A stretch of DNA of 64,000 bases from Aureimonas altamirensis. GTDB lineage: Bacteria; Pseudomonadota; Alphaproteobacteria; Rhizobiales; Rhizobiaceae. The position numbers and the translations under genes are program-made. The notes beneath the pieces are model-generated. The model searched no databases. It saw nothing but the letters and a program-made list of their open reading frames with translations, and was not told the DNA's origin. The DNA lies in the NCBI RefSeq assembly GCF_001463885.1, contig NZ_BBWQ01000022.1, positions 124,001-188,000 on the forward strand, read 5' to 3'. Within the stretch, counting starts at the first letter, position 1. Each line of letters opens with the position of its first letter. This document shows, piece after piece, positions 16,965-25,605 of the stretch.

Positions 16965-16980
16965 ACGAACGATCATTTTC
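16965..16980. promoter_or_regulatory. candidate TetR operator (leucine operon)
   Basis: ACGAACGATCATTTTC. Its first 13 bases are identical to the reverse strand of the site at 24036-24051 in front of the paralogous TetR gene. The second half of the palindrome is degenerate here. Lies 12 bases before the GTG of the TetR gene. Confidence 0.5.
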
Positions 16981-16991
16981 TGGCTGCGCGC

Positions 16992-17618
16992 GTGTCGTAT
17001 CTGAAGGGGCTCCAGACTGCGTCCACCATCCGCAAAGAGGCCGAGCGCCTGTTCGCGGCGCGCGGTTATGCGGCCGTTTCCATGCGCGACATCGCCGAGG
17101 CGGTCGGCATCCGGGTCGGTGGTCTGTACAATCATTTCGCCACCAAGCAGGACATCCTGCGCGACCTTCTCGTGCGGCACATGGACGAGTTGCTTGCGGC
17201 GTGGGCGCAGGCAGACCCGTCGGATGCCCCGGCAGCGGCACGGCTGACGGCCTTCGCGCGCTTTCACATCCGCTACCACTTCGAGCGGCCGGACGCCGTC
17301 TTCATCGCCTACATGGAACTGCGCAATCTGGAGCCGGCCAATTTTGCCGTGGTCGAGGGCCTGCGGCGCAGCTACGAGGGGCGGCTTCGGGCCATCCTTT
17401 CCGAGGGGCGCGGGCTTTTCCAGGTTGCGGACGAGGCCGTCGCGACGCGCGCGCTGATCGCCATGCTGACCGGCGTCACCACATGGTTTCGCCCGGGCGG
17501 GCGGCTGAGCATAACGGACATCGAGACGATCTACGTGGATATGGCGCGTCGGAGCGTGGGCCTGCCGGCCCTCTCCGACGACGAAGATACCGTGCGGGAG
17601 GACAGTGCACATGTATGA
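16992..17618 (+). CDS. TetR family regulator of the leucine/isovalerate operon
   Basis: 208 residues from the GTG at 16992. N-terminal TetR helix-turn-helix (about 10-60): [22 protein letters not shown] then [12 protein letters not shown]. The C-terminal ligand domain carries [23 protein letters not shown]. Its stop lies eight bases inside the isovaleryl-CoA dehydrogenase gene, so it is co-transcribed and coupled with the pathway genes. An acyl-CoA intermediate is the expected inducer by analogy with other acyl-CoA-responsive TetR proteins; this is inference. Clearly paralogous to the TetR at 24074. Confidence 0.9.
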   Translation: MSYLKGLQTASTIRKEAERLFAARGYAAVSMRDIAEAVGIRVGGLYNHFATKQDILRDLLVRHMDELLAAWAQADPSDAPAAARLTAFARFHIRYHFERPDAVFIAYMELRNLEPANFAVVEGLRRSYEGRLRAILSEGRGLFQVADEAVATRALIAMLTGVTTWFRPGGRLSITDIETIYVDMARRSVGLPALSDDEDTVREDSAHV

Positions 17619-18774
17619 GGGCGGACTGCAATTCGGCCATGGCGAGGATATCGCGGCCCTGCGGGATATGGTGCGGCGCTTTGCGCAGGAGCGGATCGCG
17701 CCGCGCGCCGAAGAGATCGACCGCACCAACACCTTTCCCAACGAGCTGTGGGCGGAAATGGGGGCCCTCGGCCTGCTGGGGCTGACGGTCGAGGAAGAGT
17801 ATGGCGGTTCGGGCCTCGGCTATCTGGCGCATTGCGTGACTGTCGAGGAGATCAGCCGGGCGTCGGCATCCGTGGGCCTGTCCTACGGGGCGCATTCCAA
17901 CCTGTGTGTCAACCAGATCCGGCGCAACGGCACGGAAGCGCAGAAGCGCAGATACCTGCCGAAGCTGATCAGCGGCGAGCATGTCGGCGCGCTGGCCATG
18001 TCGGAAAGCGGCTCGGGATCGGACGTGGTGTCGATGCGGCTGCGCGCCGAGCGGCAAGGCGACGGCTACGTGCTCAACGGCACCAAGATGTGGATCACCA
18101 ACGGTCCCGACGCATCCACCCTCGTCGTCTATGCGAAGACCGATCCGGAGGCCGGGCCGCGCGGCATCACCGCCTTCCTGATCGAAAAGGGCATGGCGGG
18201 GTTTTCCACGGCGCAGAAGCTGGACAAGCTCGGCATGCGCGGGTCCAACACCTGCGAACTCGTCTTCGAGAACTGCACGGTGCCGGCCGAGAACGTGCTG
18301 GGCGCCGTCGGCGGCGGGGTCAAGGTTCTGATGAGCGGGCTGGACTACGAGCGCATCGTGCTGGCGGCCGGCCCGCTGGGCATCATGGCCGCCTGCCTCG
18401 ACATCGTGGTTCCCTATGTCCACGAGCGCAACCAGTTCGGCCAGCCTATCGGCGAGTTCCAGCTCATGCAGGGCAAGCTGGCCGACATGTATGTGACGGC
18501 CAACGCGGCCCGTGCCTATGTGTACACGGTGGCGCAGGCGGCCGACCGGGGGGAAACCAGCCGCAAGGATGCCGCCGGCTGCATCCTCTACAGCGCCGAG
18601 GCGGCGACGCAGATGGCGCTGCAGGCCATCCAGGCCCTGGGGGGCAACGGCTATATCAACGAATATGCCACGGGCCGCCTGCTGCGCGATGCCAAATTGT
18701 ACGAGATCGGGGCCGGCACGTCGGAAATACGCCGCATGCTGATCGGCCGCGAATTGTTCAAGGAAAGCGCCTGA
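17611..18774 (+). CDS. ivd: isovaleryl-CoA dehydrogenase
   Basis: 387 residues from the ATG at 17611, with GGGAGGA eight bases upstream; an in-frame GTG at 17605 is less likely. FAD enzyme oxidising isovaleryl-CoA to 3-methylcrotonyl-CoA and passing electrons to ETF. Acyl-CoA dehydrogenase features: [12 protein letters not shown] and MWITNGPDA for [27 protein letters not shown], and the C-terminal [22 protein letters not shown]. The catalytic base is Glu247 in GLDYERIVL, the helix position specific to isovaleryl-CoA dehydrogenases, with no Glu at the MCAD position ([12 protein letters not shown]). This is why the specific name is chosen. First step of the operon. Confidence 0.94.
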   Translation: MYEGGLQFGHGEDIAALRDMVRRFAQERIAPRAEEIDRTNTFPNELWAEMGALGLLGLTVEEEYGGSGLGYLAHCVTVEEISRASASVGLSYGAHSNLCVNQIRRNGTEAQKRRYLPKLISGEHVGALAMSESGSGSDVVSMRLRAERQGDGYVLNGTKMWITNGPDASTLVVYAKTDPEAGPRGITAFLIEKGMAGFSTAQKLDKLGMRGSNTCELVFENCTVPAENVLGAVGGGVKVLMSGLDYERIVLAAGPLGIMAACLDIVVPYVHERNQFGQPIGEFQLMQGKLADMYVTANAARAYVYTVAQAADRGETSRKDAAGCILYSAEAATQMALQAIQALGGNGYINEYATGRLLRDAKLYEIGAGTSEIRRMLIGRELFKESA

Positions 18775-20381
18775 TGGCCGCCATCGCCTCCACCCTGTCG
18801 CCGCGCTCCGCGCCGTTTGCCGCCAACCGGGCGGCGATGGATGGCCAGCTCGACGCCGTCCGGAAACTGGCGGACCGCGTCCTTGCCGGCGGCGGCGAAG
18901 CCGCCCGCCAACGCCATGTCGCGCGCGGCAAGCTGCTGCCGCGCGAGCGGGTGGACCGGCTGCTCGATCCGGGTTCCCCTTTCCTGGAAATCGGGCTACT
19001 GGCCGCCAACGGCCAGTATGACGACGCCGTGCCCGGCGCCGGGCTGATCTGCGGGGTGGGCCGGGTGTCGGGCCGGCCGACGATGGTGGTCTGCAACGAT
19101 GCCACCGTAAAGGGCGGCACCTATTATCCGCTGACGGTCAAGAAGCACCTGCGGGCGCAGGAGATCGCATCGGAAAACGACCTGCCATGCGTCTATCTGG
19201 TGGATTCCGGCGGCGCGAACCTGCCCAACCAGGACGAGGTGTTTCCCGATCGCGACCATTTCGGCCGCATCTTCTACAACCAGGCCAACCTGTCGGCGCG
19301 CGGCCTGAAGCAGGTGGCCGTGGTGATGGGCTCCTGCACGGCCGGCGGGGCCTACATCCCCGCCATGAGCGACGAGACCATCATCGTTCGCGACCAGGGC
19401 ACCATATTTCTGGCCGGCCCGCCCCTGGTGCGCCAGGCCACCGGCGAGGTCGTTTCCGCCGAAGAGCTCGGCGGCGGCATGACGCATGCCCGGCTGTCGG
19501 GCGTCGTCGATCATCTGGCCGAAAACGACGAGCATGCGCTGTCGCTGGCGCGCGCAGCCATCGCGGCGATGAACGGCAGGCCCGGCTGCCATGCCGAGTG
19601 CCTGCCGGTGGAAGCACCTTTGTACGATCCGGCCGAGCTGCCCGGCATCGTGCCGGCCGATGCGCGCACGCCCTATGACATACGGGAGGTGATCGCCCGG
19701 ATCGTCGATGGCTCGCGCTTCGACGAGTTCAAGCGGCTCTACGGCGAGACGCTGGTATGCGGCTTCGCCCATATCCACGGCATGCCGGTCGGCATCCTGG
19801 CCAATAACGGGGTGCTTTTCTCGGAAAGCGCCATGAAGGGCGCCCACTTCATCGAATTGTGCTCCCAGCGGAAGATACCGCTGCTGTTTCTGCAGAACAT
19901 TACCGGATTCATGGTGGGCCGCGCCTATGAGGCAGGCGGCATCGCCAAGCACGGCGCCAAGCTGGTCACCGCGGTGTCCAGCACCGCGGTTCCGAAGATC
20001 ACGATGATCGTCGGCGGCTCGTACGGCGCGGGCAATTACGGCATGTGCGGGCGCGCCTTTTCGCCTCGCTTCCTGTGGAGCTGGCCCAATGCGCGCATTG
20101 CGGTGATGGGCGGCGAGCAGGCGGCCGGCGTGCTGGCCACGGTGCGCCGCGAGGGTCTGGAGCGCAAGGGCCAAAGCTGGAGCGCGGAGGCGGAAGCCGA
20201 GTTCAAGCGCCCGACCATCGACCTTTTCGAGCGGCAGAGCCATCCGCTCTACGCCACGTCGCGCCTGTGGGACGACGGCATCGTGGACCCGGCCAAAAGC
20301 CGTGACGTGCTTGGCCTGTCGCTGGCGACGGCGCTGAATGCGCCCGTGGCCGATACGCGCTTCGGCCTGTTCCGGATGTGA
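18774..20381 (+). CDS. mccB: methylcrotonyl-CoA carboxylase, carboxyltransferase (beta) subunit
   Basis: 535 residues; the ATG shares one base with the stop of ivd. Transfers the carboxyl group from carboxybiotin to 3-methylcrotonyl-CoA. Carboxyltransferase domain features: [68 protein letters not shown] and [18 protein letters not shown]. The QNITGFMVG and GAGNYGM segments and the 535-residue length are typical of MCC/GCC beta rather than PccB (compare the 510-residue PccB-like gene at 45687). Neighbours on both sides are leucine-pathway genes. Confidence 0.94.
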   Translation: MAAIASTLSPRSAPFAANRAAMDGQLDAVRKLADRVLAGGGEAARQRHVARGKLLPRERVDRLLDPGSPFLEIGLLAANGQYDDAVPGAGLICGVGRVSGRPTMVVCNDATVKGGTYYPLTVKKHLRAQEIASENDLPCVYLVDSGGANLPNQDEVFPDRDHFGRIFYNQANLSARGLKQVAVVMGSCTAGGAYIPAMSDETIIVRDQGTIFLAGPPLVRQATGEVVSAEELGGGMTHARLSGVVDHLAENDEHALSLARAAIAAMNGRPGCHAECLPVEAPLYDPAELPGIVPADARTPYDIREVIARIVDGSRFDEFKRLYGETLVCGFAHIHGMPVGILANNGVLFSESAMKGAHFIELCSQRKIPLLFLQNITGFMVGRAYEAGGIAKHGAKLVTAVSSTAVPKITMIVGGSYGAGNYGMCGRAFSPRFLWSWPNARIAVMGGEQAAGVLATVRREGLERKGQSWSAEAEAEFKRPTIDLFERQSHPLYATSRLWDDGIVDPAKSRDVLGLSLATALNAPVADTRFGLFRM

Positions 20382-20392
20382 GGGAGAGCATC

Positions 20393-22372
20393 ATGTTCGA
20401 TACGATCCTGATCGCCAATCGCGGCGAAATCGCCGTGCGCGTCATCCGCACCGCACGGCGCATGGGGCTTGCCACGGTGGCGGTCCATTCCGATGCCGAT
20501 GCCGGTGCGCCGCATGTCCGGCTGGCCGACAAGGCGGTGCGCATCGGGCCCGCGGCGGCGGCGGAAAGCTATCTGCGCGCCGACGCCATCATCGAGGCCG
20601 CATTGGCCACCGGGGCTGGCGCGATCCACCCCGGCTACGGCTTCCTGTCGGAGAACCCCGATTTCGTCGAGGCGGTCGAGGCTGCCGGCATCACCTTCAT
20701 CGGGCCCGACGCACCAGCCATCCGCGCCATGGGCCTGAAGGACGCCGCCAAGCGGCTGATGGAACAGGCCGGCGTGCCGGTCGTGCCGGGCTATCACGGG
20801 TTGGAGCAGGATGCGGATCTTCTGTCCGCGGAGGCGGCGCGCATCGGCTTTCCGGTACTCGTCAAGGCGCGCGCCGGCGGCGGCGGCAAGGGCATGCGGC
20901 GCGTCGACCGCGCCGACGACTTCGCCGCCGCACTCGAAGGGGCTCGGCGGGAGGCGCAATCCGCCTTCGGCGACCCGGCCTGCCTGATCGAGAAATATGT
21001 CCAGCGGCCAAGGCATATCGAAATCCAGGTCTTCGGCGATACGCATGGCAACGCGGTCCATCTGTTCGAGCGCGACTGCTCGTTGCAGCGGCGCCACCAG
21101 AAGGTGATCGAGGAAGCGCCGGCGCCCGGCATGACGGACGACATGCGCGAAGCCATGGGCGCCGCCGCCGTGCGCGCCGCGCGCGCCATCGCCTATCGCG
21201 GCGCGGGCACCGTGGAGTTCATCGTCGACGGGTCCGACGGGCTGCGCCCCGACCGGTTCTGGTTCATGGAAATGAACACCCGCCTGCAGGTGGAGCATCC
21301 CGTCACCGAGGCCATCACCGGGCTCGATCTGGTGGAATGGCAGATCCGCATCGCCGCTGGCGAGGCGCTGCCCCTGGCGCAGGAGGATATCTCCATGCGC
21401 GGGCATGCAATGGAGGCAAGGATCTACGCCGAAAACCCCGCAAAGGGCTTTCTGCCGGCCATCGGAACGCTCGATTGCCTGGAGTTTCCGGAGGGCGTGC
21501 GCATCGACAGCGGCGTTCGGCAGGGCGATGTGGTGACACCGAATTACGACCCGATGATCGCCAAGCTGACGGCGCATGGAGAAAGCCGCGCGGCTGCACT
21601 GGGCAGGCTGCGCACGGCCTTGCGGCAGACGCGCATCTGCGGGCTCGCCAACAATGTCGCCTTCCTTGAAAAACTCGTCGCCGAGCCGGACTTCAAGTCC
21701 GGTGCCATGGACACCGGCCTGATAGAGCGGGTCCTGCCGTCGCTGCTGCCGCCGGCAGAGGCGCCGCCCCTCGCCTATGCCCTGGCTGCCATGGTGCTCC
21801 AGGACCGCTTTGCCGCGCCGGCCGACGTCGCCGGCCCGTGGGGCACGCTCGACGGATTCCGCATTTTCGGAACGGCGGTCATGCCCATCCGGGTGGAGAT
21901 CGACGGCCGCATCGTGGAATTGCGGTCCGAGGGCGGCGACGGACATTACCGGATACTGCAGGAGGGCGCCTCCCACACGGTCGACATCGTCGAGCACGGT
22001 CCGGAGCCGCTTGTCCGGATCGACGGGATCGCCCGCCGCTTCGGCTGGCGACGAAACGGGTGGACGGCAACGCTGTTCATCGACGGAGAAAACTTTGTGG
22101 CGACGCGCCCGCAACCCGGCCTGTCCGAAGGCCCGGCTGACGGTGCGGGCGTTATCCTTTCACCCATGCCGGGCACTGTCCGCGTCGTATCCGCCGTGCC
22201 GGGGCAGGCCGTGCAACGGGGCGCGGCGCTGATCGTGGTGGAGGCGATGAAGATGGAGCACACATTGACCGCCCCACGCGACGGCATCGTCGAGGCCGTC
22301 TTCGTAAACGTCGGCGACAGAGCCGATGACGGCATGGTGCTTCTGCGCCTTCAGGAGGACGATGCCGCATGA
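20393..22372 (+). CDS. mccA: methylcrotonyl-CoA carboxylase, biotin carboxylase/carrier (alpha) subunit
   Basis: 659 residues from the ATG at 20393, preceded by AGGGAGA. N-terminal biotin carboxylase domain (LIANRGEIAVRVIRTARRMG; ATP-grasp loop KARAGGGGKGMR; FMEMNTRLQVEHPVTE), a middle BT region, and a C-terminal biotinyl carrier domain with biotin-accepting Lys620 in VEAMKMEHTL. Uses ATP and bicarbonate to load biotin for the MccB partner encoded upstream. Ends in ATGA with the HMG-CoA lyase gene. Confidence 0.95.
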   Translation: MFDTILIANRGEIAVRVIRTARRMGLATVAVHSDADAGAPHVRLADKAVRIGPAAAAESYLRADAIIEAALATGAGAIHPGYGFLSENPDFVEAVEAAGITFIGPDAPAIRAMGLKDAAKRLMEQAGVPVVPGYHGLEQDADLLSAEAARIGFPVLVKARAGGGGKGMRRVDRADDFAAALEGARREAQSAFGDPACLIEKYVQRPRHIEIQVFGDTHGNAVHLFERDCSLQRRHQKVIEEAPAPGMTDDMREAMGAAAVRAARAIAYRGAGTVEFIVDGSDGLRPDRFWFMEMNTRLQVEHPVTEAITGLDLVEWQIRIAAGEALPLAQEDISMRGHAMEARIYAENPAKGFLPAIGTLDCLEFPEGVRIDSGVRQGDVVTPNYDPMIAKLTAHGESRAAALGRLRTALRQTRICGLANNVAFLEKLVAEPDFKSGAMDTGLIERVLPSLLPPAEAPPLAYALAAMVLQDRFAAPADVAGPWGTLDGFRIFGTAVMPIRVEIDGRIVELRSEGGDGHYRILQEGASHTVDIVEHGPEPLVRIDGIARRFGWRRNGWTATLFIDGENFVATRPQPGLSEGPADGAGVILSPMPGTVRVVSAVPGQAVQRGAALIVVEAMKMEHTLTAPRDGIVEAVFVNVGDRADDGMVLLRLQEDDAA

Positions 22373-23223
22373 CCCATGTGACGATCGTGGAGATGAGCCC
22401 GCGCGACGGGCTGCAGAACGAGAAACGCACCGTGCCCACCGCCGACAAGATCCGGCTGGTGGACATGGCGTCGGCCTGCGGCTTCGAACGGATAGAGGCT
22501 GCAAGCTTCGTTTCGCCCCGCTGGGTGCCGCAAATGGCCGATGCGGCCGAGGTCCTGGCCGGCATCGACCGACGCCCCGGCACGCGCTATGCAGCGCTGA
22601 CCCCCAACGCAAAGGGCTTGGAAGCGGCGATCGAGGCCCGGGCCGACGAAGTGGCCATCTTCGGGTCGGCTTCGGAAGCTTTCTCCAAAGCCAACATCAA
22701 CTGCACCATCGCCGAAAGCCTCGAACGGTTCGGGCCCGTGGTCGAACGCGCGCGGCAGGTTGGCTTGCCGGTCCGCGGCTACATATCCTGCGTGGTCGCC
22801 TGCCCCTATTCCGGGCCGGTGGAGCCGGCCTCGGTGGCCGATCTGGCGGCCAGGCTTCTGGCGCTCGGCTGCTACGAGGTCAGCCTTGGCGATACGATCG
22901 GCGCAGGCACGCCCGATACGGTGGGCGCCATGCTCGATGCGGTGCTGCCGCTGGTTCCGGCCCACCTTCTGGCGGGCCACTACCACGACACCAACGGGCG
23001 CGCGCTCGACAATATCGAGGCCAGCCTTGCCCGTGGGCTGCGGGTCTTCGACGCCTCTCTCGGCGGGCTCGGAGGCTGCCCCTACGCACCAGGGGCGAAG
23101 GGCAATGTCGATACGATCGCAGTCTGCGACCGGCTCGACCGGCTGGGATATCGCGCCGGGCTGGACCCCGCGCGGCTGACTGAGGCCGCCGCTTTCGCCC
23201 GTTCGCTTAGACCGGAGGCCTGA
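22369..23223 (+). CDS. mvaB: hydroxymethylglutaryl-CoA lyase
   Basis: 284 residues, overlapping mccA by ATGA. Cleaves HMG-CoA to acetoacetate and acetyl-CoA, the last step of leucine breakdown. HMGL-like TIM barrel: VEMSPRDGLQNEK near the start (catalytic Arg-Asp), ASFVSPRWVPQMADA, the metal-binding GHYHDTNGRALDN, and the signature DASLGGLGGCPYAPGAKGN with the catalytic Cys. Order in the operon places it before the hydratase that makes its substrate. Confidence 0.96.
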   Translation: MTHVTIVEMSPRDGLQNEKRTVPTADKIRLVDMASACGFERIEAASFVSPRWVPQMADAAEVLAGIDRRPGTRYAALTPNAKGLEAAIEARADEVAIFGSASEAFSKANINCTIAESLERFGPVVERARQVGLPVRGYISCVVACPYSGPVEPASVADLAARLLALGCYEVSLGDTIGAGTPDTVGAMLDAVLPLVPAHLLAGHYHDTNGRALDNIEASLARGLRVFDASLGGLGGCPYAPGAKGNVDTIAVCDRLDRLGYRAGLDPARLTEAAAFARSLRPEA

Positions 23224-23227
23224 CCCC

Positions 23228-23989
23228 ATGGATCATCTGACGCTTGCCGTGGATAGCGCGGGCATCGCGACGCTGACGCTGCACCGTCCTGACAAGCATA
23301 ACGCCCTGAATGCGGCGATGATCGCCGAGCTTGCCCAGGCGACGCGGCGGATCGCCGATGACGACGGCATAAGGGCGGTGGTGCTGACGGGCTCCGGACG
23401 CAGCTTCTGCGCCGGCGCGGACCTGAACTGGATGCGCGTGCAGTTCGATGCGACGCGGTCGGAGCGGATCGACCAGGCCCGCGCGCTGGCATCCATGCTG
23501 GATGGGCTCAACCGCCTGCCCAAACCACTGATCGGGCGGATCAACGGGCCGGCCTATGGCGGCGGGCTCGGATTGATGGCCGTCTGCGACGTGGCAATCG
23601 CAGCGACGAACGCGAAATTCGCCTTCACCGAAACCCGGCTCGGCATCATCCCCGCGACGATCGGCCCTTTCGTGATGGCCCGCATGGGCGAAGCCGCCGC
23701 GCGGCGGGTCTTCTTTTCGGCGCGCCCGTTCGGCCCCGCCGAGGCTGTTGCGCTTGGCCTCGTCGCCGCCGCCGTGGACGCCGAAGCGCTGGACGACGCG
23801 GTCATGGCGGAGTTGGCCCCCTATGCCGCAACCGAGCCTTCCGCCGTGGCGCGCGCCAAGGCGCTGACACGCTCGCTGGGGTTGCAGATCGATGCCGATA
23901 CGCTGGAGCGCACGGCGCAGGCGCTTGCCGACGCCTGGGAAAGCCCCGAGGCGCGCAGACGCATCGGCGCCTTTCTGGCCAGGGGATAG
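23228..23989 (+). CDS. liuC: enoyl-CoA hydratase, probable methylglutaconyl-CoA hydratase
   Basis: 253 residues, four bases after mvaB. Crotonase fold: HRPDKHNALNAAMIAEL, SGRSFCAGADLNWMR (oxyanion hole) and NGPAYGGGLGLMAVCDVAIA (oxyanion/active site), then FTETRLGIIPATIGPF with the catalytic Glu. Crotonases are hard to tell apart by sequence; the assignment to 3-methylglutaconyl-CoA hydration rests on its place between the carboxylase and lyase steps, and it completes the pathway. Last gene of the operon. Confidence 0.88.
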   Translation: MDHLTLAVDSAGIATLTLHRPDKHNALNAAMIAELAQATRRIADDDGIRAVVLTGSGRSFCAGADLNWMRVQFDATRSERIDQARALASMLDGLNRLPKPLIGRINGPAYGGGLGLMAVCDVAIAATNAKFAFTETRLGIIPATIGPFVMARMGEAAARRVFFSARPFGPAEAVALGLVAAAVDAEALDDAVMAELAPYAATEPSAVARAKALTRSLGLQIDADTLERTAQALADAWESPEARRRIGAFLARG

Positions 23990-24035
23990 CGGCGGCGCAG
24001 GCAATCCATAACCACGGGTTGACATCACGGCTAAA

Positions 24036-24051
24036 ACGAATGATCGTTCGT
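24036..24051. promoter_or_regulatory. candidate TetR operator (second TetR gene)
   Basis: ACGAATGATCGTTCGT, an inverted repeat matching at seven of eight base pairs, 22 bases before the GTG of the second TetR gene. A TTGACA at 24019-24024 lies just upstream as a possible -35. Thirteen bases are shared with the site ahead of the first TetR gene. Confidence 0.6.
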
Positions 24052-24073
24052 ATCGTCATTCGGAGACGTCATC

Positions 24074-24739
24074 GTGGTCAGCAGCCTGCGCAAGCGCACC
24101 ATCGGACAGGGAGAGCATACGGCCGACGCCATACGGCGCGCCGGCCTCGCCCTGATCTATGAGAAGGGCTATGCGGCCGTCTCCATGCGCGATCTGGCGC
24201 AGCAGGTCGGCATCGGCCTCTCGTCCATCTACAATCATATCTCCACCAAGCAGGCCCTTCTGGTCGAACTCCTGCTCGGCCACATGAAGGACCTGATCGA
24301 CGGTCTGCAGCCGGTGCTGGAGGCGCATCGCGCCGAAAGCGGCCGCGACCGCCTTCTGGCCTTTGCCGACTTCCACCTGCGCTATCATCTGACGCGGCGG
24401 GTGGAAGTGTTCGTCATCAACTCGGAATTGCGCAGCCTGGAGCCCGCGCATCGCGGGACCGTCATTGCGCTGCGCCGCCGCTACGAAGCGCATCTGGTGG
24501 AGATACTGCAGGCGGGCGAAGCCGACGGGACGTTGCGCGTGGAGGATGCGCGCGTCACCGCCTATGCGCTCATCGCCATGCTGACAGGCGTCTGCAACTG
24601 GTATCGCCCGGATGGGCGGCTGACGCAGGACGCCATCGTGCACATGCATCTGAACCTGCTGCTTGACGGGCTGGAATGCCGATCCACCGCCGCGGGCATC
24701 GCCGACGACAGCGCGGAGGCGCGTCTGCGGGCAGGCTAG
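24074..24739 (+). CDS. TetR family regulator, paralogue of the one at 16992
   Basis: 221 residues from the GTG at 24074, with GGAG eight bases upstream. DNA-binding domain [20 protein letters not shown] then IYNHISTKQALLVELLLGHM; the segment GYAAVSMRD is identical to the first TetR, and the sensor domains also align (FHLRYHLTRRVEVFVINSELRSLEP against [25 protein letters not shown], shown here only as short matching blocks). It precedes the Liv-type importer and acyl-activating enzymes, which it probably controls, possibly together with the leucine operon through the shared site. Confidence 0.9.
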   Translation: MVSSLRKRTIGQGEHTADAIRRAGLALIYEKGYAAVSMRDLAQQVGIGLSSIYNHISTKQALLVELLLGHMKDLIDGLQPVLEAHRAESGRDRLLAFADFHLRYHLTRRVEVFVINSELRSLEPAHRGTVIALRRRYEAHLVEILQAGEADGTLRVEDARVTAYALIAMLTGVCNWYRPDGRLTQDAIVHMHLNLLLDGLECRSTAAGIADDSAEARLRAG

Positions 24740-24810
24740 ACGTATCGGGAAACGGATGGCCGAAGGCGCGCGAAGACGATGCCACGGCCGGGCGAAACGG
24801 GAGGGATGGA

Positions 24811-25605
24811 TTGAGCAACGGCAATGGCCCAGTCGCCGCACTGGACTGCGAGGGTGTCAGCCGCTGGTTCGGCGGCCTGCATGCCCTGCGCGAGGTGACC
24901 CTGTCTATCGCACCCGGCGAGATCTTCGGTCTCGTCGGGCCGAACGGGTCCGGCAAGACCACTCTCGTCAACGCCGTCACCGGCTTCTACCCGCCCCAGA
25001 AGGGCGCCATCCGCCTGTCCGGCCGGGAGATCACCGGAATGCGTCCGCACCGGATCGCGCGGGCCGGCATCGCCCGCACCTTCCAGAACGTGGCGCTGTT
25101 CCGGGGCATGAGCGTCGTCGACAATATTCTGATGGGCCGGCACATCTTCATGCGGCCGAGCGCCCTTTCGGCGCTGTTCTATCCGTTCGCGGCGCAGCCG
25201 GCCGAGATCGCCAACCGCCGCAAGGTGGAAGATATCATCGACCTGTTGCAACTCGAGAGCGTGCGCGACGAGCATGTGGATACGATTCCGCTCGGTTTGC
25301 AGAAGCGGGTTGAGCTTGCGCGCGCGCTGGCGGCGGAGCCGCGTTTCCTTGTGCTGGACGAGCCGATGGCCGGCATGAACCAGGAAGAAAAGGAATACAT
25401 GGTCCGCTTCATCCTCGATGCGCGGGACGAGCTGGGGCTGACCGTCCTTCTGATCGAGCATCATCTGGACGTCGTCACCGCCATCTGCGACCGCGTCGCG
25501 GTGCTGAACAACGGCACCAAGATCGCCGAGGGTCCGTCGCGGGAAGCGATGAGCGACCCGGCCGTGGTGGCCGCCTATATCGGGGGCTTACGCGATGCCG
25601 CTTGA
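24811..25605 (+). CDS. livG: branched-chain-type ABC importer ATP-binding protein (LivG family)
   Basis: 264 residues from a TTG at 24811, chosen because GGGAGGG lies just upstream and the extension above it is non-native. Walker A GPNGSGKTT, Q-loop TFQNVALFRGMSVVDN, a signature region that reads IPLGLQKRVELARAL in place of LSGGQ, as in many LivG proteins of this cluster type, Walker B LVLDEPMAGMN, and LIEHHLDVV. Heads an operon of importer subunits interleaved with two adenylate-forming enzymes. Confidence 0.92.
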   Translation: MSNGNGPVAALDCEGVSRWFGGLHALREVTLSIAPGEIFGLVGPNGSGKTTLVNAVTGFYPPQKGAIRLSGREITGMRPHRIARAGIARTFQNVALFRGMSVVDNILMGRHIFMRPSALSALFYPFAAQPAEIANRRKVEDIIDLLQLESVRDEHVDTIPLGLQKRVELARALAAEPRFLVLDEPMAGMNQEEKEYMVRFILDARDELGLTVLLIEHHLDVVTAICDRVAVLNNGTKIAEGPSREAMSDPAVVAAYIGGLRDAA

